Positions 43,100-55,770 of a stretch of DNA of 64,000 nt are shown piece by piece. A program made the position numbers and the translations under genes. Each line of letters starts with the position of its first letter. Position 1 is the first letter of the stretch. The stretch comes from Glandiceps talaboti (lineage: Eukaryota; Hemichordata; Enteropneusta; Spengelidae). The stretch spans positions 8,351,379 to 8,415,378 of the forward strand of contig NC_135551.1 of the NCBI RefSeq assembly GCF_964340395.1, read 5' to 3'. Below the pieces are notes generated by a model. That model was not told the DNA's origin and made no database searches. It saw nothing but the letters and a program-made list of their open reading frames with translations.

Positions 43100-44700
43100 T
43101 ATTACGCTCTGGCAGACATTTGCTGACAACGAGACACTCAAAGATGGCAGAAGCAGACATTCAATTAGCACCGCCACTGCCACAGCCATCGGCACTACCC
43201 CAGTTATAGAAGACTATCATCGATCATGATGGCTGTCCTCATCCTGACGACCACTGAACGGATCAGACTGTTTCGCCGATGGGAATGTCAATGACACCAT
43301 AGCTCAGCTGCACGAAGGCCCAACAACTGATGACTTGCGCTGGTATGTGTTACGGAGCTGAGACCAATTTATCAGAAGAATGGATGGCAGGACTCAAAGA
43401 ATATGGATGCTGGACGTCATTTCATTGAATTGTGGGGATCTTTCAAGTTCGTAACAATGTACGCAAAACAGACTAGGAAAGATAACTTCTGGGGATTTAC
43501 TTTAAATTGGTATGCATGATTTTGACAAGAATTTCAGTGATTCGTGTGCAGCATCGAACTGACAATTGATTATGTTTAATTTCACATGTACTCCAAATCT
43601 ATTTGTACTCAATGGAATCACTGTGATTGAATTATTGTTCATACTTTATCCCCTTTTTCATGTTTTTCAACGTTTTCTCTTCTTTTAACTTGTTTTAAAA
43701 TATCATATACCTAGTTAAGATTGTTCGACCATTCGCATGTCGCTTATGAATACCTGCCTGGTAAATTTCGATGAAGAATCGTATTTTTCTTCACGTTTTT
43801 TTTTATGTTCTCATAAGCTTAGACTGTCCAAGTATTTTTTTGACTGTGAAATAGTTGCACGGCTAAATTAGTTAGTGACGACAGATACTGATGTTTTTAA
43901 ATTGATTGCTAATTTGTAAATCCGATTCTTGTTTTTAGAGGCGCTTTTTAAATATACAATGTGTTCTTATGCTAGATTTTTGTTGTTGTTGCTTTTTTGC
44001 TAGTCTTTCTCATTTAGTAATGTTCAGACTGCTGATGAGACTGTTTGTGTAGTTGTCTTTAAACAATAATTTTTTATTATTATTTATTATCACGTATTAT
44101 ATCAAACCAAGATTACTTTTTTAAGTCTATAATATCTTTCAATCATGTATGAAAGTTTTTTTTTCTGAATTTGTTGACTTGGGAGAGATGTCTTTTTTAT
44201 TTCGAAGCTTATATTTGCTAGGCATATAGCGGCACTAATCACTCCAAAAGGTCGAGGGAGACACCTCTCAAAACATGGATATTAGCTGAACAGAATGGCA
44301 CTGTCATAACTGCTCACTGTAATTGTATGGCAGAGTTAAAGTTGTCCCTTTTTCAGGTTTAAAAGCTGTACAAGCTGCAACTAGGATGTTGTTGAACACT
44401 TTTGTTGTAGAAATAAAGACTTATTCTCAAATTTGTAATTTCTAATGAAATTAGCAACAGGTGGAGTCCACCCTTGAAAACCATGTTGAATGGTTTGCTG
44501 CCAGGCATTGGAAACACTCGTACCATAGAGGGTGCTGTTCCCTGTGGTAAATAGGGTACTGCTCCCTGTGATAAAAAGACAGCGTTCCCAGTCATCTGTG
44601 GATGAACCCCTGTATACTGATTGAAATACTGAGGATTTGTCACAGGAAAGTGGTAATAAGTAACGTAGGAGTGTTCCCAAGGGGAAAATATTTTCTCTTC
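43100..44700. other. Mostly non-coding
   Basis: A coding-like patch at about 43330-43520 (ending GSFKFVTMYAKQTRKDNFW) has no visible splice context. A minus-strand frame at 44381-44709 has a Pro/Gln-rich run (FLSQGAVPYLPQGTAPS) but is unidentified. Confidence 0.35.
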
Positions 44701-44704
44701 ACAG

Positions 44705-46202
44705 GTCACTTATGAAGAATGCCGAAATATAGACTTTACATCCGCCAAACGAAAGGAAAAAAAATTGACACTGTATTGGAGGGTGGCGAAGTTGTTGATA
44801 AAACTGTAAAGGAGAAGGAAAAATAAATTGTTAGAAATCTACATGACAGTATTGCAAAGTGTTTTTTTTTCACAAAAATTCACAGGCTAAAACCAAATCA
44901 CAATGCATGCTTTCGTGCCAAATTATCACAAAGCCTATATTTCATCATGCACAAAGAACTGCCTGCTAAAGCCACTGACAAGTTATTTTGATGTCAAGTA
45001 TGCAGTCTTGAAATATTCATAGTTACTTAATGAATGCAAGACATTCTCTTTTGAGCTGAAAGAGAGGGACTGTAAATCTATAGAACTAGAAACTAGGAAA
45101 GAAGCTAAATCACATTTGTGGTTCCAACACAGAGCTGGACGAGTGACAACTTCAAATATGAATGCAGCTGCTCAATCTGACCCATCAATGAGTTTAATAC
45201 AAATAATCTGTTACCCTGAGGAACACCAGTTCAGCAGTAAGGCCACAGAGTAAGTATTGCAAGTTTTAGATCATTGATTGGGTTAGGGGAACCACACACC
45301 ATCGCTAAGCTTATCTTGGGTAATGACAAATACCTTTTTACAACTGTATATAAGTGTAGTGAAAATACAATATTGAAATAGTTTTAGTTAACATGATAGT
45401 AATTAAGTCACATGTTAACATCCACATTCACGATCACATGATGTGATATCACATGCATACTACTGTTAGACATGGCGAGCATAGACGATGTGTGGCACTT
45501 ACATGAGTAATGTATTACCAAAGTTGTTTGCAAGCTAAAACTGGCTCCATTGTGGACAAAGCTTTTGTGTTTGCATTTCAACTAAAATAAATTGTAAAAA
45601 TTTATTCACAGGTAGAACAAATGTATGCAATTTTTTGTTCTTTTCTAACTGATTATCAATGTATAACCTTTCAGTTGGGGAATATTGCATGAAGATATGG
45701 CTCGGAGAGAGTATGAAAAAGCACAACAGAAAGTAGATATGATAACTTTATTGTATCAGTGAGTGGAATTCAGCTGATTTGTAAACGTATAGTGAAAAAT
45801 TAAAATATTAATTTTTAGAGGAATCTGCACATAAATAAATCTGTAAATAACTTAGTTTGGTAACAAGCTATTTTCTTTCTTTAATTTTCTGTTTTACAGA
45901 GCCCACTATGTGAAACTTTAGAAACCATTATTGGTCTAAATAAGTGTTTTGCTAGAGACAAGGATGGCAACATTAGACTCAATCGTCGTCACAGCTATTA
46001 CTTCCAAGTGCAGGCACAGATCCATATCATGGAAATTGACTACTGTGACTTCGTTGTGTGGACAACAACTGAAATGCACATCGAGAGAGTATATCCAGAC
46101 AAGCAATTCTGGGAGGAAACAGTGGAAAAGGTGACCACCTTTTTCAAATGTGGTATCCTTCCAGAATTGCTTGCCCACTGGCATTCCAGACCAAATACAT
46201 GA
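44705..46202 (+). pseudogene. YqaJ-type exonuclease gene relic, four exons recognised
   Basis: A first piece at 44705 (VTYEECRNIDFTSAKRKEKK) is followed by an exon at 45023-45249, with WFQHRAGRVTTSNMNAAAQS and SLIQIICYP; one at 45675-45758, with DWGILHEDMARREYE; and one at 45900-46202, with HSYYFQVQAQ, CDFVVWT, FWEETVEKV and a TGA. These match, in order, the conserved blocks of the YqaJ/lambda-exonuclease fold found in many invertebrate mobile-element proteins. The segment that should carry PDGxxEIKC between the last two exons is absent, and the phase of the exon ending at 45758 (2) does not fit the 45900 acceptor (0). The catalytic Glu-x-Lys is therefore missing and the gene is probably dead. 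Confidence 0.7.
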
Positions 46203-46689
46203 AAGTACATAGCCCAGCTATGACTGTAGGTCACTCGTACATAGTCCAGCTATATTTCAATGATAGAACATACCCAGGTATATTTTAGAATTCTAAACTG
46301 GTACTGTATTACTATTAAAAACTTCATTACACTTCTCCAGTCTAGTCAAGATGGTTACAAAATGTGTTATATTGTGGGGATCCCCTGTAGTGAATGATGC
46401 GCAAAGGGTGCATGTCAGTAGTAATCCATCACAAACTGACAGGCTGATGTCATCGATCATTACTATTCATTTGATACAGCAACGTTTTTGACCATTCAAA
46501 CGTTTCTAGGACTGCATCGATATGCAAATGTCCAACCAGGACTCCACCTCCAGTCTAAAATCACATGGGGATGCGCCGTCGTCATTGTGTTTATATGAAC
46601 GTGGTTGGGGGTAGCACAGATATATGTGTTCGAACAATCGTCTTGACTAAACTGGAGAAGTGCAATGAAGTTTTTAATACATAAATACA

Positions 46690-46890
46690 CTGTACCAGTT
46701 TAGAATTCTAGACTAACCCAGGTATACTTCCATGAAAGTACATAGCCAGCTATATTTCCATGATAATACATACCCGGGTATACTTCCATCATAGTGCATA
46801 GCCAGCTATATTTCCATGATAGTACATAGCCAGATATATTTCCATCATAGTACATAGCCAAGGCTATATTATGATAGCACATAGTCCATT
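46690..46890. repeat. 31-bp minisatellite
   Basis: About six units of CATAGCCAGCTATATTTCCATGATAGTA with point changes; two outlying units lie at 46200-46290. Confidence 0.9.
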
Positions 46891-47428
46891 CTTTTTATGA
46901 ACCTAATTACCATACACATACCAAACATTGACCTGTGACTGTAGAATAGTCCCATTGTCTGGTTGTTTAGTTGGATATGTGAAGTTGGATATGCGAATGT
47001 TTAAACATATGCATTCTATCATGTTTTTTCTTCTTCTGAAATTAGTAGTGGGTAATATGCAGCTTTGTAAAAAGTCTGTTTCATCATACTAACCACACAA
47101 AAAAGAAGCTTTAATTTGGAAGCAATGATTGTATGCTATCTTTAGTTTGTTTGTCTTTAAACATGGCACCTTGCGATTAACCTCAGTTTGATGCCTCGGC
47201 TAGTGAAAACTGTATGCTCATAGTGTAAACAGTTGTGATTTTACAAATATTAAGACACGTTCATTGTCTAACAATTGTACAGACATCAGACCTTTGATGA
47301 ATGGTACCTGTTACAAACAGAGAAAGTGAAAAAAATGAATTGGATTAATAACACTTGATACAGCATGTTGGAATAGCAGAGACTTGTTTTACATTTCATG
47401 ATTTGATAGGAACAGTAGTATATAGTAA

Positions 47429-47940
47429 GGTTCAAAAAGACTTACGGAACTCGGCTAGAATAGTTTCTCTTAGAACTTCTCTCTCCGGCCAAATAATGAG
47501 AAAATGAAGACTAACTGACATTACATCTATCCATTTTGTAAATATTCTTGAGGCTGTAGATTGGGATATTTGAAACATATAAGCTAAATCTTGAAGCTGT
47601 AAGTTAAGTCTAAGTCTCAATAGAACTAAAATAAATTCCTCAAATTTTGGAAGAATATTTGTATGTGTGGATTAGATAAATGTTGAACAAAACTCAAACA
47701 CTACAAGTAAAATTGTGAAGTTTGGCAAGCCTGTATAAAAACGTGTCTTCTCGTCACTGCTTTCAAATCAAAGTTGGTTGAATTAAACATCAAGCTTTAA
47801 GGACCTTTTGTCTTAGTTCATATAGTTCTACATTAGTCTTGTTTGTATCTTCTTTGAGTGTTGTTTTCAAATGTTCTTGGACTGCATTCTTTCTTAACAA
47901 GTATTGGAAATTGTCAGAAACCTGATGATATTATGACTGT
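47429..47940 (-). pseudogene. DDE_Tnp_4 / PIF-Harbinger-like transposase relic
   Basis: On the minus strand, LPKFEEFILVLLRLRLNL then LQDLAYMFQISQSTASRIF, KWIDVM and WPEREVLRE resemble the helix-turn-helix part that precedes the catalytic domain in THAP/Harbinger-type transposases. Upstream pieces (QEHLKTTLKEDTNKTN, ELYELRQKV) are in another frame, and the DDE domain is absent after a stop at about 47430. Confidence 0.7.
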
Positions 47941-48337
47941 ATATGATACAATCAAGAAATCCAAGACTGTCAGTTAAATATTCTGATGGGAAGCAACACA
48001 TTTTGAAATTATTTAGTGCGACATTTGATACTGATAAGAGACATTGGTGCCGGGTACACTGATGTAATTCGTTAATAAAACTAACTTTGGCAAGTAAATG
48101 ATCATCAAATCTCAAGGACAGCTGTCTGTTGTAAACTGAATTGAACAATTGAGTTGATATTTGTTGTGTAGATGTTTTGGGATGAGCAGATATAAGTTTC
48201 TTCAAGACAAATTGACTGGGTCATTAATATGTAAATTAGGGGTAAAATAAATTTTTTGGGAAAATTGCTGTATTACTCCATAGTGGAAGAGTTGAACAAC
48301 AGAACCACCTCTACACATTACAATTTAAAACACTCAA

Positions 48338-48339
<2 letters not shown>

Positions 48340-48372
<33 letters not shown>
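48340..48372. repeat. (CA)n microsatellite
   Basis: Short CA run followed by an A-rich tract. Confidence 0.9.
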
Positions 48373-48375
<3 letters not shown>

Positions 48376-48399
48376 AAAAACAACAAAAACCCAGCAGAT

Positions 48400-48960
48400 C
48401 TATTCTGACCGAAACTATGATACGTCGCTTGTGTAGTGTAAAAAAAACCGAGATAATAGGCAAGACGTGAACTGCATGCTTCCTATGAGGACAACACTAT
48501 GAAGCTTTTTCATTCATGTACAGGCCTGTATAAATGCGAATTCAACACTTAATTAAACGCATTTATCCTACAGGACTAGAAACCACCTTATGCCAAACAA
48601 ACACATGTCAAATGCCTTTATCATTGCAAGTCACTGCATTCACACCATACGTGCATTGTTTCAACACGTCATAAGTCAATGGACGAAATTATCAGAACAT
48701 GTTATTCAAGTCAATATAGTTCTTAACTAATTAGATTTGACCAAACACTAGATGGGGTTACATAAACCTTTGTGGTTTTCTCCCTATCTTACTATCTATC
48801 TATCTATCTATCATGGTAACCATGTTATTATATAAATAAATGAAAATTTCAAATATCATATGATTCCAATATCATTAGTGAATAGAGATTATCAGCCTAA
48901 TGGATACTTCTCGGTTTATTCATTCAAACATCCATTAGGCCAAATTAAAAAAAGTTGTTT
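48400..48960. repeat. Dispersed repeat related to 41475-41930
   Basis: Shares AATAGGCAAGACGTGAACTG-like and TTATGCCAA(A/C)CAAA blocks with the copy at 41475. Confidence 0.6.
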
Positions 48961-49655
48961 GGTTCCGGTTACCCGACCCCATCTTGTTTTTCACGCCGAC
49001 CCTAAACCTTTTTTTTTACGTATTCGAGAAAAATAATAATAAAATTGCGAAAATCGTAATGTCTCGCAAGAAATAGTGGGTGCGGAAACTGACATCAACT
49101 TGAAAAATACAATAAAAAACTATTCTTCCAATCTGTAATGGCTGTACCTCTCATAGGAAGAAATAAACAACACAGAGACCATTAGGAAAACAATGGAAAA
49201 CCTGAACTAGATACTCACACATGACAATAAAATATAATAAAATAAAATAAAAAATCTACCTAACCCCATCTATTTTAAAATTGAAAGTAATCAGAACCAC
49301 ACAATTGTTTTTTACGCCTTATATGTAAATCCAATTTTATACAAATTCATCCTTGCTAATTTCATATGACAATTAGAGACAAAATGGAAGGTTTATAAAA
49401 GTAGAGCTGCACAACCAGTTCAAAGCTGTGGAAACACGACAGATGACAGATGTATAAATGAAGCTACAGACATGAAAGACGAAATGTAAACGAAGTGGGA
49501 CATATTATTCATGTTTTCACACGTCGATTAACAAATTCCAAGCAATGTAACATTTTTATGCAAAAATAAAACACGTAAATAACGACGGTCAGACATATGT
49601 TGATAAATACCTGGGCGAATGCCGATACACAATGCATGTTAAACGACAACATATG

Positions 49656-49980
49656 TTACTTACCGGTGTCGAGTGATATTGCAGAAACAACACCATTTTT
49701 GGCGACAAATCCTCGTGAGGACCAAGAGCCATATACAGACACTGTTACATTTTTTGCTTCATCTTCATTTTCACCTAAAGCTTCTTCAATCGTCCTTCGT
49801 TTCTTCAACTCCTTAGCCGCATCATCAAGTTCGGCTAGCAGTGCCTTATTGGCCGCATCTGTTAAGACTCTGGTGTGTTCGGAAAACGGGAAAACGGTGT
49901 TTTCCGAACTGGAGGAGGTAATCCCATGAAACTGGCAAATTTTGTCAGACCACGGCGACCTTTTCCAATACACCTACCCG
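49656..49980 (-). pseudogene. Mutator-like transposase domain fragment
   Basis: The minus-strand frame follows a gcgggtag acceptor and encodes HTRVLTDAANKALLAELDDA, a KKRRT helix and VTVSVYGSWSSRGFVAKNGV then VSAISLDTG, ending at a potential donor GACACCG|GTAAGT. The last block matches the start of the Mutator-like transposase domain, whose consensus reads VSVDGTW; the Asp is Tyr here, so the presumed first acidic catalytic residue is lost. No downstream catalytic exon was found. Confidence 0.65.
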
Positions 49981-50252
49981 CAATAACTGATTTCCGGTTT
50001 ATTTAAAAAAACTCTCATTTTTGGTTGACGACGGGAACGGTTCAGATGGGGTATCACACTTGAGGTTGGAGTATTTAAGCTCCAGATACGAGCCCCATCC
50101 CATCCCATCGTTTCGGGATTCTCACCGAGGTTTAGAATACCCGTTTTACACAAGCCACATACTGCTCGTTTAAGGAGTTGTTCAGAAATGATATCTAGAT
50201 CGATAAGCGAATTGATCCTCCTTAATCTGAAACTTCTTCTTCGTTCTCCGTT

Positions 50253-50561
50253 TTATCCTCGGGTATTTCGGGTATTTTCCTTTTCGAAATACCAATGTTC
50301 TGCGTTGAATTGGTGTGCACAGATCTGACCCCGTATGTAACAACTCTTCTTGGCGATAGTACGAGCCTTGGTCAGATTTTTAAGCTCGTCCTTTACATTA
50401 TTCGCCATCTTTTTTAGTCTGGAACTTGAAGGACGTCCTCTTCTTTTACGACACATTTTGATTAGCACTTCATCAGTTACTCGTACTTGTGATACCCTGT
50501 ACCCAGTATGCAACTCAAGTTTATGTAAATGAATTGACTCGTACTTGACACATTTTATCAA
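50253..50561 (-). pseudogene. Possible N-terminal exon of the Mutator-like gene
   Basis: The minus-strand frame contains MCRKRRGRPSSSRLKKMANN, a basic AT-hook-like start typical of DNA-binding transposase N-termini. It is on the same strand and just upstream of the Mutator-like fragment, but a splice link is not demonstrated. Confidence 0.35.
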
Positions 50562-50616
50562 ATGTATGCTAATAAGCTGTCAAGAACTTGACACTTTCCG
50601 CTATATTATAATGACA

Positions 50617-50742
50617 TGAGCAAGTGATAGATAATGAACGAGTTTGGTTGATTATGCGTTATAACACGAGGGGGCGTAGCCCGAGTGTTTGACGCATAAT
50701 CAACCAATTCAAACGAGTTCATTACCTCACTTATCACCACGA
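50617..50742. repeat. Fold-back MITE, about 55-bp arms
   Basis: TTTGGTTGATTATGCG at 50643 mirrors CGCATAATCAACCAATTC at 50692; outer parts (AATGAACGAG / AACGAGTTCATTACC) also pair. The loop contains GGGGGCGTAGCCCGAGTGTT, itself GC-rich. Confidence 0.8.
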
Positions 50743-50862
50743 CCATAACAATAGAATTTGCATGTATTCCAAGTCTGTCAGGTGGCAAGCTAGAACTAGT
50801 TTTACAATCTTTTTGTTTTTGCTATTGACTCTTCCCACACTTTGTTCAGTTGAGCAAATGCA

Positions 50863-52080
50863 GTGATTGATGGCCTAAGTATGATTCTCGAAACATCCTT
50901 CAATTTCGGGGTTCAGTGGGACGAAGTGACTTTAACTCAACTCGATTCAATTCCAACACAAGAGCTCTGTCCTGTGAGTGGACCGATTAATGAAAATCGA
51001 TTTGCCAAACCCTTAACGGAGTCTCAATTTCGACAAAGTTTGAGCGAAAGAATACCAGTGCGAACTAGGCATGCCAACAGTTGGGCTTTGTCTCTCTACA
51101 ATGAATGGGCAACTTGGAGAAAAGTTCAGACTTACAGCGTTGTAGACTATCATTGGCCGATACCCACTTTGGAATCCGGTTCACTAGAATCCCTTGATTA
51201 CTGGTTAGCAAGGTTTATATACGAAATAAAGCGAAAAGATGGCAAGCCGTATCCCCCTAATACATTGACGAATGTAGCTGCCGGATTGCAACGTCACTTA
51301 GTCGACCTCTGTGATCGTAGGGATGGCCATTTGTTTAAAAAGACCGAAGGGACATTCAAAACATTTCGGGATGTATTGGAAAAGCGTAAGAAAGAGTTAA
51401 TGTCTGAAAGTGTAAGGGTTGTTGTGAGAAAAGCCGATCCTGTGACGGAAGATGACGAGAAGGTTCTATGGGAAAGTGGCGTTTTCGATACAAAGACAGC
51501 GCGAGGGCTGTCATATATCGTCTACTTTTATAACTGTAAAATGTTTGGGTTCTGAGCCATGGATGAGCATGTAAAGATGGATGCCAGTCAGTTTCCTGTC
51601 GGATTGGATGACAAGGGACGAAAGTTTTTGCAGTACGACGGTCGTTTATCTAAGACGTGCACTGGAAACACATTGATTGCAAATCAAGCCCTAAGGTAAT
51701 TAGACAGTATTCTGACCCATCTAATCAACGATGTGTTGTTCCCATTTTTTGAGCAATATCTACGACTGATAGGTTCATCGGGACGCTTTTATCGACGACC
51801 TATGCCAAATAGACAAACAGACAGTTCATGTCAAATAGTCTTTTCACAGCAAGCTATAGGCATTCAGAAAATATCTGAAGGCCATGTACAAAGAAGCCGG
51901 AATCGACTACGAATCTCAAAATCGGAACATTACAAACCACAGTGGTATATTTACCTGTTGCACATGACTGTGCGAAAAAGGGTTCGATGAACAGTCAATA
52001 ACCGGAAGAAGTGGTCATCGTTCGACAGCCGTGAGAAGCTACAAACGCCCATCGGAAGATTTATTGCAAAATATTTCAAA
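50863..52080 (+). pseudogene. Crypton-like tyrosine recombinase relic (DUF3504-type)
   Basis: The N-terminal part (to TGA at 51553) contains QFRQSLSERIPVRTRHANSW, a core-binding-like region and PYPPNTLTNVAAGLQRHL, then KADPVTEDDEKVLWESGVFD and TARGLSYIVYF. Later frames continue the family: MDEHVKMDASQFPVG with LSKTCTG near 51560-51660, then MYKEAGIDYESQ, ITNHSGIFT, GFDEQSITGRSGHRSTAVRS and YKRPS near 51880-52050. NHSGI replaces the expected HxxR (R to I), and several stops and frameshifts occur. Known Crypton-derived domains carry HxxR, a second His and a Tyr; GHRS and RSYKRP supply the latter two here. Confidence 0.75.
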
Positions 52081-53058
52081 CACCCTCCCACTGTACTAGA
52101 TTTTACCCACAACTCTCTCTGAATTGTACTTATGGACATCATCTCCTTGAAGTCAGACAAATCTCACCTGTGTACAGGATTTTGTAAGAATATTTTTGCC
52201 ATTTTCAAAACATAGAATTGACACTGATGAGTTTCTGAATATTATTTTCATTGGTTCTGGTATCAATGATTTATTGTAGAGGCAGTAGCAATTTTAGAAA
52301 TTTGTCAACAGATTTTCTTGAAAGACATGCAGAATATTTTTCACTAAACTGAGGAAAATATATGCACCTGTTATGTGTTTGCCAAAGATATAGATTTATT
52401 TGAATAGGTATGACAAAAGAAATTTACATACTAAAACTCATCATAAACACTGTCTACCCAAGTTATTGATACTTTGACATCGAAAAGTGTTTTATTCACA
52501 GTACATGTTTCATTTACTTGTTAGCACATTTTATGCAAAATTTAGAACTTTATTCTTGATTCCCAAACGTACTTTTGTTACATATTAATTAAACGTAATT
52601 ACTGCGCTTAAAATGTTGACAAATATGGGTTATTGAAGAAGTTATAAAATAAGGAACTTCCAAGCATACCAATCAGAGAGAGTTGTGGGTAAGATATTGC
52701 ACAGTGCCTCCAGCCTCCTAAACCTAAGGAGTTAAAGATCTCTAGCTCTCCCACGAGAGAACACCGGACGCTAAATATTGTCCAAAGAGAGCAGAACGTA
52801 CGTCTTGTACTCAGAGTAACGTGTTACACATCGTTGTTCCTGACGGAGTTGACTCAGTGTGTTTGGAACGATCCGGGGAAAATGACAATTACGTTTGACT
52901 TCTAATGCTTTCTAGCAATGAATGCGTTTTCAAATTGCAGTCACACATCGTCTTGAATAAAACTGATTGTTTGTCATGCCTAGAAGTGTATTTGTTGATG
53001 TTGATGTTCATGTTGATGAATGTATTGTTGCATACCATATATCAGGTGGCTATATCCT

Positions 53059-53170
53059 GTCAACCAATCAGAGGCAAGACTCGTGCCGTGGATTATGGTC
53101 ATAATGCACTAGTGAAGAGTGGGTTATGGCTTATAACCTACGGCAATCCTGGACCCTGATTGGTGGACGG
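53059..53170. repeat. Imperfect fold-back element
   Basis: CAACCAATCAGAGGCAAGAC...TGCCGTGGATTATGG is mirrored by ...CTACGGCAATCCTGGACCCTGATTGGTGG. Immediately upstream of the LTR element. Confidence 0.6.
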
Positions 53171-53195
53171 AGTGTAGCCGTTTGATAAATGGTTG

Positions 53196-53811
53196 TGTTA
53201 CGGATGACAGAATACAACTTTTTGATATTCGCTAAGTTTTGATGTTTTGCGAGGTCACCGTGAACTCTCAGCTGTCATGAATTAATACTTTGAACAAATG
53301 TTTGCATATCGCGAATAGTATTCTTCTGTAAGATGACAACTTTAAGTTATTATAAGATCAACAGTGTCAAATAATGACTAATTACAGACAGTTGGAAGAA
53401 CAATGACGTGATCACATTGTTTAGCTAGTTTTCATATTTGTCAATATCATTTGCATTGAATTAAGACGACGGCAATACTTCCGTTTTAGTCATTTATGGT
53501 GCTGATTATTTTATCACCCAATCATTTGAGTATTGTATATTTTACGTTTATAAGAATTTAATGAAATAATAAAATTATGGATTCAGTCTTTGGAAGAGAC
53601 GGTCCTAGGTCAGGAGCTTCGATCTGCTCCGTGGCCACTTCCAAATGATCCAGGTTAACCATGAACACTGTGTGTAGTCTGAGCTAAAAGTCCAAGTCGA
53701 TCCCGTGTACAGAGTGGAGAGTGGAGAGTACAGAGTGAAGAGAGAGAGAGTAACATGAAGGGGGTTAGGGGTTTACCTAAACAATAGAGCCCCCCCCCCC
53801 AATTTGTTACA
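53196..53811 (+). repeat. 5' LTR
   Basis: TG...CA-bounded, 616 bp; the 3' part holds a GAGAGTGGAGAG purine-rich tract and a C10 run that the 3' LTR lacks. Confidence 0.65.
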
Positions 53812-55402
53812 TTGGTGGAAAAACCGGCCTTGCACTAGAAGGACCATTGTGCGCGTAATGAGACAAATTTAAACTTTATGAAGAACAATTGACAACCTTT
53901 GAGAAGAAAAAAACACAACGCCGCTGGGTGAGTGACAAATCGATGACTCGAGAACTTTTCGAAAGGAAACTTTTAATGATTATGTCGCAATGGTAGGAAT
54001 TCAACTCGAACTAGAACTTGTACAATATTGCAGTGATGGACTAAGACAACGCAGAAGGAGGGATTGTGTTTCAAAACGTGGAATTGTGAATAAACAGACA
54101 GCGATAGAGACTTTGACAAACGTTGTAGCAGTGAAACCTTCAACGGGGACCGAACAGCTGACAGGCGATTGGAGATATCGCGTATCGGACGCTGATGTAG
54201 ACCGAAGCAGTTCGCATGTGAACTACATGTTTAAGACTTTTGAAGGACAAACAACTCATTAATCATACGGTAGTAATTTTTTTTTTAAAGATTGACATTA
54301 TTATTATTGCTCAATTCATTTCTATTCACGATCAGCGAGTTTGTTACTGTGTGTACAAAGCTAATCATGAGAGACATGTGTAAGAAATAATAATTGTATG
54401 TTCGATTTAGTTTGACGATGAACACTTTTTGAAATCTATTTTCTTAGCAGAATCATTTTAGTGATGCTGTTTTACATCTCAACGGTCGCGTACAAGCAGA
54501 AAGAATATTATTGATTTATCTATGGAGAAAATATTTGTTTTAATAAGAATATTTATTGAAGTATGGAGTATTGGAAACTCCTCGAAGCTTTATTGACTCT
54601 GAGTTATTGTGAGCCGAAAACGCTACAGAAATGCGTTGCTCACACGTTGAGTCGGACTGTGTGGTTTAAAGTTCCTACAGTAAAGGAAGGAACCATGTTA
54701 ATATAGTATTTTATTGAATCTGCAGTACAAGATAAATATTTGATTTTCAAATTTGAGTGTAAATCAGAGATCCGACCGAAATGAGCTGTATTATTGTCTA
54801 TGCAAAAATTCCTTTCAAATTCCACAATTTCTGAAATGCCTCAAATGCTAAAAACCCGTATGATAACTGCTAGTCCAACTTTTTTTCAATCGTACACGAC
54901 GTAAAGTTGTTGTTTTTTCACAAAAAAGAATGACATCACTTGTTTAATGAATATATCATCTATTTCACGATTTTTGAGTTGTCATTGAAGAGTACCTGTA
55001 TGATAGATTTTACAAGTCAAAATTCAAAAGGATTTCATTTTTTTCTGGGTAAAAGATAGGCACGGCTGTGTGAGTGATTGTATAGTCTGGTCAAGACGCT
55101 GTATGACAGAGGGACTCTAAAGGTACTTCTTGAATAACCTCTCGCATTATCGTCAATGTTGAAAAAGATAATGGCTGCAATTCCAATCTTTGAAAGTAAA
55201 CTGCCTGTCTCGAAACCAGACCGTTTTTTCAAGAAATGAGCACACATCCATAATATTCCAAGTTTAATTTCTTTAATTGCTTGTACTTTTATCCTTTTCT
55301 ATCGATTTACAAAATCATAGAAAGTGTTTCATTTATGAAAGGCAATTATTTTGAATATTTTAATGTGTGGCGGGGACGCCACACTTTGGGAAAAGGTGAT
55401 AG

Positions 55403-55770
55403 TGTTACGGATGACAGAATACAACTTTTTGATATTCGCTAAGTTTTGATGTTTTGCGAGGTCTAATTACAGACAGTTGGAAGAACAATGACGTGATCAC
55501 ATTGTTTAGCTAGTTTTCATATTTGTCAATATCATTTGCATTGAATTAAGACGACGGCAATACTTCCGTTTTAGTCATTTATGGTGCTGATTATTTTATC
55601 ACCCAATCATTTGAGTATTGTATATTTTACGTTTATAAGAATTTAATGGAATAATAAAATTATGGATTCAGTCTTTGGAAGAGACGGTCCCAGGTCAGGA
55701 GCTTCGATCTGCTCCGTGGCCACTTCCAAATGATCCAGGTTAACCATGAACACTGTGTGTAGTCTGAGCT
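55403..55770 (+). repeat. 3' LTR (certain part)
   Basis: Matches the 5' LTR as far as GTCTGAGCTA; beyond that only weak similarity (AAGTTCAAGTGTGATCC) is seen. Confidence 0.65.
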
